The position numbers and the translations under genes were made by a program. DNA of 64,000 bases from the NCBI GenBank assembly GCA_964019415.1, contig OZ025884.1, positions 3,417,193 through 3,481,192 on the forward strand. Direction: 5' to 3'. This stretch comes from Ianthella basta. Lineage: Eukaryota; Porifera; Demospongiae; Verongiida; Ianthellidae. Below the pieces are notes generated by a model that was not told where the DNA came from, searched no databases, and was given only the letters and a program-made list of their open reading frames with translations. Positions 12,081 through 22,050 of the stretch are shown one piece after another; position 1 is the stretch's first letter; each line of letters opens with the position of its first letter.

Positions 12081-12299
12081 AACTCATCCTCAGCAGTGGA
12101 CCAACTGCTATGAACCGTTCCTTCAACAACTGTGAGCCAAGTCGCGCACTTATGATGACTTACAGCCTTCCCCCATTAGTATTCGCTCTTGTTGAAACCA
12201 CAAGTGTTTCACTGGTGGTGGATACAAGAGTAGCTAGTCATCCTACCATCCATCAGTACACCACACTAATGAGCCTTAACTAGGGTGAAACAGCTGTCT

Positions 12300-12470
12300 G
12301 TGGCTCTACTATCTTAGTAGGATGACTAGCGGGGGAAGGCTGTGATCACTGGTTGCCATTAATAGGGCGTGATGCCCCCAGACTCCTGAGACACCTTTGG
12401 TGTAGAAGGCATATTCCCAGATTCCTTCTTTGTCAACCCACCCTAAGCAGTGGACCAACTGCTATGACCC
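12300..12470. repeat. Direct partial duplicate of the foldback MITE right half plus flank
   Basis: It repeats the stretch at about 11950-12115, from the GCGGGGGAAGGCTGTGATCA segment through GTGTAGAAGGC and TTCTTTGTCAAC to the flank AGCAGTGGACCAACTGCTATGA. Including the flank shows a local tandem duplication rather than a second transposition. It is followed by a C-run and CA repeat. Confidence 0.65.
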
Positions 12471-12519
12471 CCCCCCCCCACACACACACTAGTATGATAG
12501 GTAACTAAAGCAGCCATAC

Positions 12520-13551
12520 GTAAGTGCAGCCGAGTGATGGCCCTCTCTATTTCGACAATGGATTCCTCAGACCCATATTGTAACTGACTCCTGGACATGC
12601 TAGCTTGCAAGAAATGAGTGAAATGGTGCATGTTCTCTTGAAGTATCTTCCATTACAATGTGCAGAGAGGCTGTGTGTGAATTACTGAAATATGATTCAC
12701 CTTGAGATGCTTCTGGAGAAGAGTCTGACTGAAACTGAGGCAGTGGCTGTGGTTTAGAGTCATCTTGTGGGTGTAGGCTAACAGAGCATGATTCATCCTT
12801 TTCTTCCTTCTTGCGATTCTTGCTGGAGCGTTCTTCAATTAGCGTATGAGCATTGCTATGTGAGAAGGTACAGAACAGCTGTTGGTGACCATGGTGGGCT
12901 TTTCATTACAATGTGACTCATGTACACGGTTTATACTCAGTACAGAGATCACACAAACTAAATGCTTGGAGAAGTAGACTGCATAGTGTCTTAGTCTGTA
13001 TCACATGAGTAGCTACAGGGAGGTCACTTCTTGACCACTTAGCTTAGGCATCAAATTACTAGGGTCTAGCTTACCTTGTGTAGCTAAGGACACTCTGTGT
13101 GTACATAGACCATTTGCCGCAGCTCGTCGCCAAATGCAAGCCAATGGCAGACAAACTTAATCTTAACATGACACACTGGTCTGGAGTAGAATTGGCTCTG
13201 ATTTTGACTGAAGTAGGTGTAAGTATAGGCAATTGACACCTCACACTAGCTACGGACTGTTAAATTTAGTTAAAGGGCTCGCGGCACTCCACTCAATGGC
13301 ACACACAGCGACTAATGTACACATTACACATTACACAGAAGAAAGAAAACGGTGCCTGTTCCATCGAAGGACGTCGTAAATGCTGACCAACCCCTCCCTA
13401 CCTTGATAGCTACAAATCCATCATGGAACAGTAGCATTCTCACCCAACCATATGATGCAACTCAAGATTGACAAGATCGACAATACCCCAAACTTCATCA
13501 CAGCGCTAGCACTTACTTGTCTCTCGTAGCCGCTCGTTTTCTTCCCTCCAT
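12520..13551 (-). CDS. Candidate 5' exons (possibly NLR1 N-terminus)
   Basis: Three mutually phase-consistent exons: 13551-13517 (ATG, MEGRKRAATRD, canonical GTAAGT donor), 12822-12701 (acceptor CTCCAG; Ser/Pro/Gln-rich), and 12636-12520 (acceptor TTCAAG; FLQASMSRSQLQYGSEE, then IERAITRLHL; donor GTATGG). The last leaves one coding base, exactly what the CARD exon at 8261 needs. No known domain is recognised. It may be the N-terminus of NLR1 with a 4.3-kb intron holding the ISL2EU element, or an unrelated gene. The acceptors are only moderately convincing. Confidence 0.35.
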
Positions 13552-13608
13552 GACGCTAATGATATTGCTGTACGTTTTCCTAAGAGCTGGCTTGGGAAAG
13601 CGAGGATT

Positions 13609-14080
13609 ATGGTTGACACTGATCTGACAGCTCAGCAATTTCTCCGAGGGCTGCGGTCAGATCAGGGCTTAGGTCAGTCCGGTGAAACAGGATTTTGGTC
13701 CCTACGGATCCGGAATTGCATCCTGAAGATGGGAGTTCCCCACGATGCCTCAGATAGACACGTGCTACTCCGTCGCGTTCCTGTTATTGTTGATGGTGCA
13801 TGGATCTTCGCAACAGCTGAGGAATCACGTGTGTAGTTCTTTCGACTCCCTATCCTCTTTGTCTGTAGTAATCCACAGAGCAGTGCACAGAGTCCTCCTT
13901 CTCTCTGCATGCCCTGGTCTGTGCTGTGACCACTTCACTGTACGAAACCGGACGAATACTTTGGTATATCAATATCAATTAATTTCAAGTGCCTCATGTG
14001 CTAGGCACTCTAGGGCAACTGCCCCACACAGCACTAGATGCAAAGTGTCATTCATTGTAAAAGGGGAAAACAGCAGATGA
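13609..14080 (+). CDS. Hypothetical small plus-strand ORFs, one with signal-peptide-like start
   Basis: A 75-codon frame starts at 13609 and an overlapping 111-codon frame starts at 13745. The second opens MPQIDTCYSVAFLLLLMV, which looks like a signal peptide, and a possible GTGTGT donor follows NH at about 13829. The stretch is richer in CpG than its surroundings and faces the minus-strand ATG at 13551, so it could be a divergent first exon. No homology is recognised. Weak. Confidence 0.2.
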
Positions 14081-14616
14081 AAGTCATAAAATAAAATTAT
14101 ATCAGGTAATGTAGGTAAGGAGGGGCCTTTTCTTTGACAATGAACTTGTGGTTATCCAAATCACTTCATCCACGTCTCTACTGCTCTGCCTATTCTTCTA
14201 TCTGTACATGTCTCATCTAACACAATCACCACCTTCTTTTAATCACATCTATCCTGAAACCCAACTACAATCTTTCTCATATGCTTCTCCAACACTGCTG
14301 TCTCGCTTGCCATCCTTCTACATTTCAACAATAAGTGCACAAATTCTATCCTCTCTCAACAGCCCAACCCATCTACCAGACTCCAACCTCAGCTCCGCTG
14401 TCCCACCTCTAAGTTTAGCCAAGATCCGTCTGAGGCTCTTCCTCCCTACCTGTAGACACCTTGGCTTTACACCTTTTTCCCATAAGCCCCTGTAACATCC
14501 CCACCCTCGATCTTTCCTTTGCCTCTGTTGCCCACTCTTTTCTTACATCTCTCAATGCACAATCTTTCAACATCTGACAAACTTCACTCCACTCCCAGTG
14601 TGGTGTGGTGTGGTGT

Positions 14617-14667
<51 letters not shown>

Positions 14668-15151
14668 TGTTTACACTCTTGCTGTCAGTCACTTTGCCAC
14701 AAAGCACCCAGTATGCCTGTATATGTACATGTAAGTTTAATGTTACAAGCAGTCAGTAATTTATATTATACAAATAGCAGTGTTTGCTGCTGCTATTGTA
14801 CACAGCTGTGCATCAATGATGAATGGAACAGGACTCCATTCTTTAGTAGATTCCATACAACTGTACTGCAATTGATAATGGAGGTCAAAATGGCTTCCAT
14901 CTTTTGCAAGCTAAGCTGACAATAATTATGCTGATGTACAATCTTGCTTCAAATACATTGACTGTTTCATGCAAGGACAGCTATAATATGACGACTGCCT
15001 CACTGGATAATGAGAGGATCGATTCAAATTGCTAATTGCAACATGGATTATTAATAGAAATGTGTTAATGACATGAATACTAAATTGACTATTGAGTCTG
15101 ACTTTGATGACAGATTTCATGCTACCACAAAGTGCCCATGGACATTGACAG
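14081..15151. other. Intergenic, with GT microsatellite
   Basis: No gene is seen. A GTGTG-to-(GT)n tract runs from 14598 to 14665. The right edge (about 15.0-15.15 kb) is homologous to 1.0-1.07 kb, the downstream flank of the duplicated NLR block. Confidence 0.5.
14598..14665. repeat. GTGTG / (GT)n microsatellite
   Basis: TGTGG pentamers grade into pure GT. Confidence 0.95.
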
Positions 15152-15545
15152 TTAGTGTAGTGTTTCTCTCACTGACTCCACAAACTCCTTTGGTATATCC
15201 AACAGTGTCACTTCTCTGAGTACCGAGTTTCTACTGAAACCAGCAGCCAGGGCTCTGCTAGCTCTGGCACTGTCATCTGCACCCACCTTCACCTTGACTA
15301 CTTGAGCACAACTGGCTGCCTCCTCCAGCTGTGCACAGTCTTCACTCCACTCCTGTAGGTACACAACACAACACAGGGGTACTGAGGGGACACCTTACAA
15401 GAACAACAAACACTGCACTATTGGTATGGCTTCAGGGGTAGGTTGCTGATGGATACAAATGGCCATCCAACAGGCACATGAGATAGGTGGGTACATTATC
15501 CTACTTTGAGTAAAATCCACATCTACACACGTGATGCCAACAATC

Positions 15546-15850
15546 GAGGCTCCAGATCTGCCTACCACCGCCCAGCCAGCCCCTCAGACCTTCCGATTAA
15601 TGTGATCACGAGGGAGGGCAGGCTGTCTGGGTACTAACAATTACTAACAATTATTAACAATTTGACAATTTTGTGTGACATATGATCCAAACATGATACT
15701 GAATTGAACTCTGTATTGTACTCTGTATTACCTGTTCATCATGGTTATCATTCAATTTGCTTTTAATTGTCCAAGGCAGTGCGCATGTGTGCCTTATGTA
15801 TTATTATTTATATGTGATCAAGGGCACATGCAGTAAATGTAAGCAATCAC
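15546..15850. mobile_element. Insertion in the NLR2 block, retroelement-tail-like
   Basis: Alignment by eye of the two NLR blocks shows unmatched sequence between ACACGTGATGCCAACAATC and GCAATCACAAAG. It includes GGCAGTGCGCATGTGTGCCT, also present in opposite orientation at about 17270-17290 inside the 1.08-kb retroelement insert. The two are therefore probably 3' regions of one element family. Confidence 0.5.
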
Positions 15851-16748
15851 AAAGAAATTAGGAGTGACAAACAGCCCCAGAATATGCATCACCAGCATTT
15901 AATCATGTCATTGGCATCACCAACTATGACTCAGCCTCATCCCCTACACTCTAGCACTGTGTCATCACTCCTGACTGTTTGTACTGCTCACACAGAGAAA
16001 TGTTGTAGTCAATGAATATGCGCATGGGTATACAGTGAAAAGAGCTTGAGGCTGGCAACCACTCGCACAGTCAGCTCCTACGCTGATGTTGACAAGTGGG
16101 ACAAAGTGTCATATGAAGTGGATGTTGCCAAATGGCAGTATGATCTTGATCAGTGCAGGGAAGCATATAGGCTGCTATATAATTGGTCCAAGGAATAGAC
16201 TAAGGGGATTGTGGCCCCCGGGAGGACACTGTCTTTTATAGGGGACCACTTTAGGAAGGGAGTCTGTGAAGGGACCACATGTTATGGTGTCTCTTATGGG
16301 GAACTTTAAGGGTGGTCTTTAGGGGATGGGGCAATACCAGTGCTGCAGTATCAGACATGCCAGCTCTTGATATGAAACATCACTCACCATACATGCTTAC
16401 AACTACCAACTGATAAAATGGTCACTCACAACACCATTGTGAACAGACATCTACTGAGACCACCAAAGTCATTCACTCGTGGCATACGTACAATGACAAA
16501 AGAGGATGGTGATGACATTGGTGAACACAATGACAACAGACACACATACTGCAGTGTACCAACAGAAAACAAGCACAAACACTATATACACACAACATGT
16601 GCACTAGCTGGCAACACACAATGACAAAGACATCATACATACTGTAGTAATGTACCAATATGCACCACGTGGGGTTGCTGGTGGTCTGGATCACAGGCAA
16701 GCACAAGATTAAAGGGCAATTAAGGCTATTGGGATGACCTATTTGACA

Positions 16749-16798
16749 CACACATGGAGATGTAGTACAGTGATTACTGTAATACATCTCCATGTGTG
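16749..16798. repeat. Foldback, 23-bp arms, 4-nt loop
   Basis: Arms 16749-16771 and 16776-16798 are complementary with one mismatch. The matching place in block 1 (1886-1905) instead has a short palindrome ATTTGACACACGTGTCAAAT, so the locus differs structurally between the copies. Confidence 0.7.
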
Positions 16799-17379
16799 AG
16801 TGTCGAAGAGATAAGCAACTAGCAATGATGCAGCATATGAATAGGTGTACACTGTACATACCCATGGTGGAAACCACACATCCACACTGTGCAGTGGTGA
16901 GACTCGGCATGTCATTGCTTGAAATACTGGAACAGGATCCACCTTTGCGATGACAAGTGTCCTCAACTGTGCCATGCTCTGAACACAAGTGGCCACAGCT
17001 GAAGGTGTCTGAAAACCTTGTGATAAATCTACAGTAGAAGAGCCCAGCATTGATTGACATAACTAACTGTGGTTGACATTGAGGGCCCAATCACTGGATA
17101 ACCAAGGTAGCTGATTGCTGAATACCATATCAGAGGTTTTATAAGTATTGTGGTCAGGTTTGATGTTTGGCATACCAACCTCAAACTTTTTTTTTCATAT
17201 TACTCTGGTTAATGCATTTGATAAAACACCTCCTAGCTTCAATATACATAATATTTACTGTTAAAATATAATAGGCACACATGCGCACTGCCTGAGATAT
17301 AAACTGAGTAAAAGAAAAATAGAATAAAAGAAAAATATGCAGTCAGATGAGGGGGGTGCCCCCTCAAAAATAAGTCCAG

Positions 17380-17661
17380 TCAATCAAAGAAATTAAAATG
17401 CGAGGTGGAGCCCCCCATAGTTCCCATCACTGAGGCAGCATTTCCCCTTTGCACCGCGATGGAGAGGCGTTGCTGCAGGTAGGAGAAGGAATTGGCTTCC
17501 CCAGTGACCTGTTTGAGACGGCAACCCAGCTCTCTCAAGAATGAGAAAGTCTCTGGCCCAAAAGGGCCTGTCGTCTCAATGGCCACCGGTGTGAAGGGTT
17601 TGAATATATAGTCAAACCTGGGATCACTGAGTACAGTGAGACACAGTCTCTGTGCGTGCAC
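17380..17661 (-). pseudogene. Retroelement ORF tail fragment
   Basis: The 93-codon frame has TPVAIETTGPFGPETFSFLR, then QQRLSIAVQRGNAASVMGT. I recognise this as the C-terminal signature of RT-encoding retroelement proteins in early animals (from memory, no search). Only the tail is present, so it is non-functional. Confidence 0.5.
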
Positions 17662-17954
17662 ATTTCTCTGGGAGTTGATTCACAGCAGTTCGGAGACCTA
17701 GATAACGCCTACCATTGAGCGATGTCATACAGTCGATTCTAGGCGAAGATACTGCATGAAGCTAACAGACAAAACAGCAAAAGAAACACAGTAAACAAGG
17801 AAACTGTAAAAGTGATCCATGAGGCTCCAGCGAGGTATCCATGGTGGCGTAAGAGATCTAAATTGCTACAGGGTAGCTGCATCCATGTCCAAGTGGGAGA
17901 TTGTGGCGACACAGCTTCTTTAAAGCCTAACGATCTATTTTCATTCATTTCAGG

Positions 17955-18158
17955 GTGAAGTTGTCTACCATAATATGTCTTTATATTCTTGTAGTGTTTA
18001 CTGTAGCCTTCTCAGAATGCCATCCAAAGGGTGCCGCCAAAATAAACTGCGCATGCGCAATTTATTACATCATCATAAACAATGAGTTTGGGGAGCTCAT
18101 AGAATGCAAATGGCCATCGCAGACAAAGGCCAAGTTCATCTGTATTGATGAGCCGTGA
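17955..18158 (+). CDS. Hypothetical 67-aa ORF with hydrophobic N-terminus
   Basis: It opens MKLSTIICLYILVVFTVAFS, signal-peptide-like, then a short Cys-containing tail (INCACAIYYIIINN). It lies inside the 1.08-kb insertion and spans the palindrome TGCGCATGCGCA (18048-18059). Family unknown. It may be chance within element DNA. Confidence 0.15.
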   Translation: MKLSTIICLYILVVFTVAFSECHPKGAAKINCACAIYYIIINNEFGELIECKWPSQTKAKFICIDEP

Positions 18159-18184
18159 CATCGCAACCATATATCATAAAAATT

Positions 18185-18221
18185 ACCGAGGCGTGAAGCT
18201 TAGAAGGCTTCACGCCTCGGT
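18185..18221. repeat. Perfect 15-bp hairpin, 7-nt loop
   Basis: Arms ACCGAGGCGTGAAGC (18185-18199) and GCTTCACGCCTCGGT (18207-18221) near the 5' end (minus sense) of the 1.08-kb insert. GC-rich and strong. Role unknown. Confidence 0.85.
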
Positions 18222-18292
18222 CAATATCTGAGATGCTCTTGGGCCTCAACCTAATATTTGGCATACCATCCACCCTTCTATGCTTTATATAA

Positions 18293-18865
18293 TCCTACTA
18301 TAATTCACGGGATCTAGGATTTTTATGTATGTTTGTTCAGCCATAAAATCGGCGCCTTGCCGGGAATCGGCTCGAGACGTTCCGTGCCAGTTGATGGACT
18401 CGGGGACCATGTTCTTAGCGGGGTGCCGTTCACCTAGCTGCCTTGCGGCCGAAGAGGGAGATGTCCTTCGTCAATTCTCCGCGGGCCGATAAGCCATTTT
18501 TATCAATATCGACCGGCCCTTCCGCTACCGGTCATTGGCGTACTTGATACGAGCCATGCCAGTTAAGGGAGTGGGGGGACATGAGCTTAGAGGGGTGCCG
18601 TTCAACTAGCTGCCCTGCAGCCGAAGAAAGCGCTTCTTTTTTCCCGCGGGCCGAGACGCCATTTTTAATGATCAGTCTCTAGGACTTTCAGTTACGGAAG
18701 ATCTTATTCGTTGTCGGCAAACGTTTGAATTAAACTCTACCGTCGTTATAGCAGCCAGCCTCCGTTGCTACCTGTGCAGATAGTTCAAAACTGGCAAGGT
18801 ACCGACTCACTCTGACTGGCTTGCGATAAGCTGGGAGCCTGCCCGTAGGGCGGGCATTCAGCTAG
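18293..18865 (+). mobile_element. Non-autonomous Helitron, 573 bp
   Basis: The 5' end is TCCTACTATAATTC directly after A (18292). The 3' end is CTAG (18862-18865) followed by T, consistent with insertion between A and T. A hairpin with 8-bp arms and GTA loop (18837-18844 / 18848-18855) lies 6 nt before CTAG. These are the hallmarks of Helitron termini. The body contains two diverged direct copies (about 18390-18520 and 18555-18680) sharing GGGGTGCCGTTCA and CGCGGGCCGA segments. No Rep/helicase coding is present, so it would depend on a helper. It interrupts the NLR2 block. Confidence 0.8.
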
Positions 18866-21800
18866 TACATATCAATCAGTGGTTACTAACATAATTGCGC
18901 TATTCCAAATTAAGTGTTTAGAGTTGCCAGTCAAAAAGCAGATATGCACTGATTATCTACACAACGAAAACATTTAGAGGGTGTAAGGGAGGCAAGGGGA
19001 GAGACAGTGCTTCCAATTCTTAGCATGACTTGTTCTGCTGGTTTATCAAATATACTTCTGACAGACATGAATGCAAGTTAGGATCAAGACAAGTAAACAC
19101 ACAAGCAGCAACTAGGGAGAGGGAGGTGGAAGCAAACAACAAAGCAGTTATGGCCAACAAGACATTCACAAGATTGCTCTAGCACCACTTCTGTACTGTG
19201 GTGAGATGTGAGCACTGACATCCAACACCCACACCCACACTCCCTCATTACATTCACCCACCACCCACCCTAAGCTACACAACAACAACTGCATGCAAGG
19301 GAGATTTCAAAATTTGCTAATCAGAACAATTTAAGTTGTTGACAAGGCCCAACTCATACATGTACATACTCTACATGGTATAGTATAATTGCAGGCATGT
19401 AGTAATAGGCTCACCCGCAAAATTAAGATGGGTTATTGAACAGTGTCTTTGACTCCGTTCAGTACAGGAAGTACTGTGATGTCACCCCACAGTTCCAGCC
19501 CCTTCAGCCGGCAGTGAACAGCCATCTTCTCCAGGATGCTGCTGTCACCCTGCATCCACAGAAATGTCCATGGTGTAATGTGATGCATCTCAAACTGATT
19601 CACACATTTCACCTCAGAGTAGAGAGTAAAATGGCACATGTTATGCACTCAAACAACTTAAGTGTTACAGTAGAAAGTAGCAGCATAAATAGGAAGAAGC
19701 CAACACAGAGAATTCATGTAAACTGGTCCTTCAGAGTCCACACCACATAACTATGTACCAGGTGAACATGCACTACTTACTTCAACAGCACTGAAGAGGG
19801 TGAGATCCAACTGCTCTAATGGTCTGTGGTTAAAGACCTCAGCCAGTGCCTCTGAAGTGCAGCATTCCATCACAAACAGCTTGGCATTCTTCAGTGACCC
19901 AGCAGCCTCACACAATCTCCTGGCATCTATGTGAATAGGGGAAGAGGAACAAGGGAGAATGGAGGAACACAGACACATCTAGCAGCTACACAAAGGGATA
20001 CAGGGGGAATAAATTAGTATTTAAGACATGGGCACCAGGGTGTCAGGGCATATAAAATGCACTCACACTAGGGCACTTCTCATAATGACTGAAGGCCCAT
20101 GTCCTAGCTAGTATAGCATTCATTGCCATGGGCAAAGTATACAGTGAAGTACTGAACACTCACTATGTGCACCACACAAGCAATTTAGTCTATTTACAGT
20201 AAAACTCCACTAAGCAACCACCTTTATAAATTGACCACCCCTACTAAACAATGTATAGCATTGTATACAATTAGTGCATGGGTCGCATGTACATAATGTA
20301 TACTTCACTGATGAAGTGATACACAAATACTTACAACATGGATGACACCAACAGTTAGTGTGGTCCATTCACTCACCTTCAGAGAACTGGTCCACCTTTA
20401 GTGTCAGTGTCGACTGTAAAAGAGGATTGGAGCTCACAACTGAACATACATGATGGAAACTGGTGGGGGGAAAGGAATGAATTTCTGATGTGCATAGTTT
20501 AGTCAGGTGCTTGCACTTGGTGAGGCAGTGGCAAAGTGCCATGGTGTCAAATGGAGTGAGGTACAAATCAAAGGTGAGACAACTGTTCAACTGAGATACA
20601 ATGCCTTGGGTGAGAGACTCATTCTGAGACTCAAACAAAGTGGGAAATACATATAAGAGATGAGGATCATCAGTGTTACAATTTGATGGCAAGTCGCCGT
20701 CAGTGGTAAAGATGGCTATGTTGACCTCTGCTGACTTGAGCTGCGTTAGACCGGCAAAGAATTTCAGAACCACTGCAAACTTGGGATTGTGCCAGTGCTT
20801 CCTCCAGAAAGCAGCTTGTTCTGCCTTGGGCAAAAGGGAGAGATGGTAGGCAGCAAAGTACTCCTGCTTCGTGGTATGGCTGAAGTTCAGTGTACTTGAA
20901 GAGCCATCCTGGTATGGGTGCAGGTGAAGGAGGCCTGCAAAGGACGAATCCTCCAAGATCTCATCACATTTGACTGTGGCTTGGAAGACACGGCGCGCGG
21001 AGGTGGCTCCTGGGTCAGACCTTCAAAAGAGAGAACACCGAGGGATGACAATAAGTGTTTAACATCGGGTGGAAGGTCAGTGAGAAATGGGTCAATTCGG
21101 AATGCTTTCTTTACTTTCTGTTTCTCTCGAGTGATGGTCATTGCAACAGAGAATTTATAGCACTCTGTCATTGTTGCAGGGAATGCCGACCTGCCTGAAG
21201 CACCATGTTCATAGACAGAGCAGTAGATCAATAAGTTCATTGGTATGTAAGCACCTCCCATGAGGTCTGGACGCACCCTCAGATCAGACAACATGGCCTC
21301 CCCTTTGCCTGGCTCACTCTTGAAGAAGTCCTTCATGCACGTACAACTCCACTGCTGCTTCATCGAATCCAAGGATCTTGTAGAAAACAGCCTTGTGCTT
21401 TTGTAGTAGTGGGCACCCACCAGGACGTGTGGACACTATGAAGCGTGCTTGGGGAAGCAGTCGTCCTCCCAGAAGTGCTCCTAGGAGGGATCCCTCAGGG
21501 CTGGCCATCAGGCCACGTGCCTCGTCAGCACCATCTAGGATAACCAGCACCTTCTCCCTTCACTCTTCAGTAGTGCTTTGGTTGAGTTAGAGCATATATC
21601 TCCTCTGATGTAATATTGGAGAAGTTGTTCCAAGTTGGCATCGCTGTCGTCTTTCAGTGCTTGTGACACAGCCTTGTCACGCAGAGGGAAGAACAGGACG
21701 AGGGAGAAGTCACTTGGTTCATTGTTAGCCACTTTCTGACACAGGTATTTGAGGAAAGTGGTTTTACCTGTGCCAGGCTGCCCGTAAATGATTCTAGTTT

Positions 21801-22050
21801 GCTGGGGTCCCTTGTGAAGGAAATGATTTACTGTCACTTGTTGAGGCATTCCCTCTGACAGTTGTACACCGCAGTCACAAAATCGCTTCGGGAATGCCTT
21901 CTGGTCTATGTCTCCCTTTTTTCTTGGTTGAGGGTCATTCTGCAGTACAGCTACTTTTGTAAACTGTAGCTCACGTGGCCCTTCTGTGAGGAGCAGCCAC
22001 TGGTAACTGCTGTAGGCAAGTCTCCTTGCATGTTGGAGTGGCTCTTTCAT

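Larger units (their letters stand above)
17178..18256 (-). mobile_element. 1.08-kb non-LTR-type retroelement insertion with 12-bp target duplication
   Basis: Direct repeats TTTGGCATACCA at 17166-17177 and 18257-18268 bracket sequence absent from block 1. On the minus strand the element ends in an A-run (GAAAAAAAAAG) close to the 17177 side. It contains a retroelement coding tail (17380-17661) and a 15-bp hairpin (18185-18221). 5' truncation and an A-rich 3' end fit target-primed reverse transcription. Confidence 0.65.
15152..22045 (-). pseudogene. NLR2: duplicated NACHT-LRR gene, 5'-truncated and frameshifted
   Basis: Paralogue of NLR1 with matching exons: NACHT about 22045-20377, LRR 19926-19781, 19549-19415, 16998-16862 and 15352-15152. 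P-loop GQPGTGKT, LVILDGADE and VSTR are all present, but in different frames. Lesions relative to NLR1 are a 1-nt loss near 21555, a 4-nt gain near 21336, a 22-nt loss near 20998, and a 1-nt loss near 19446 giving a stop. Homology ends at about 22045, just inside the NACHT exon start, so acceptor and CARD are missing. Splice borders of the LRR exons are conserved, pointing to fairly recent decay. Assembly errors could mimic some indels, but not the truncation. Confidence 0.8.
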
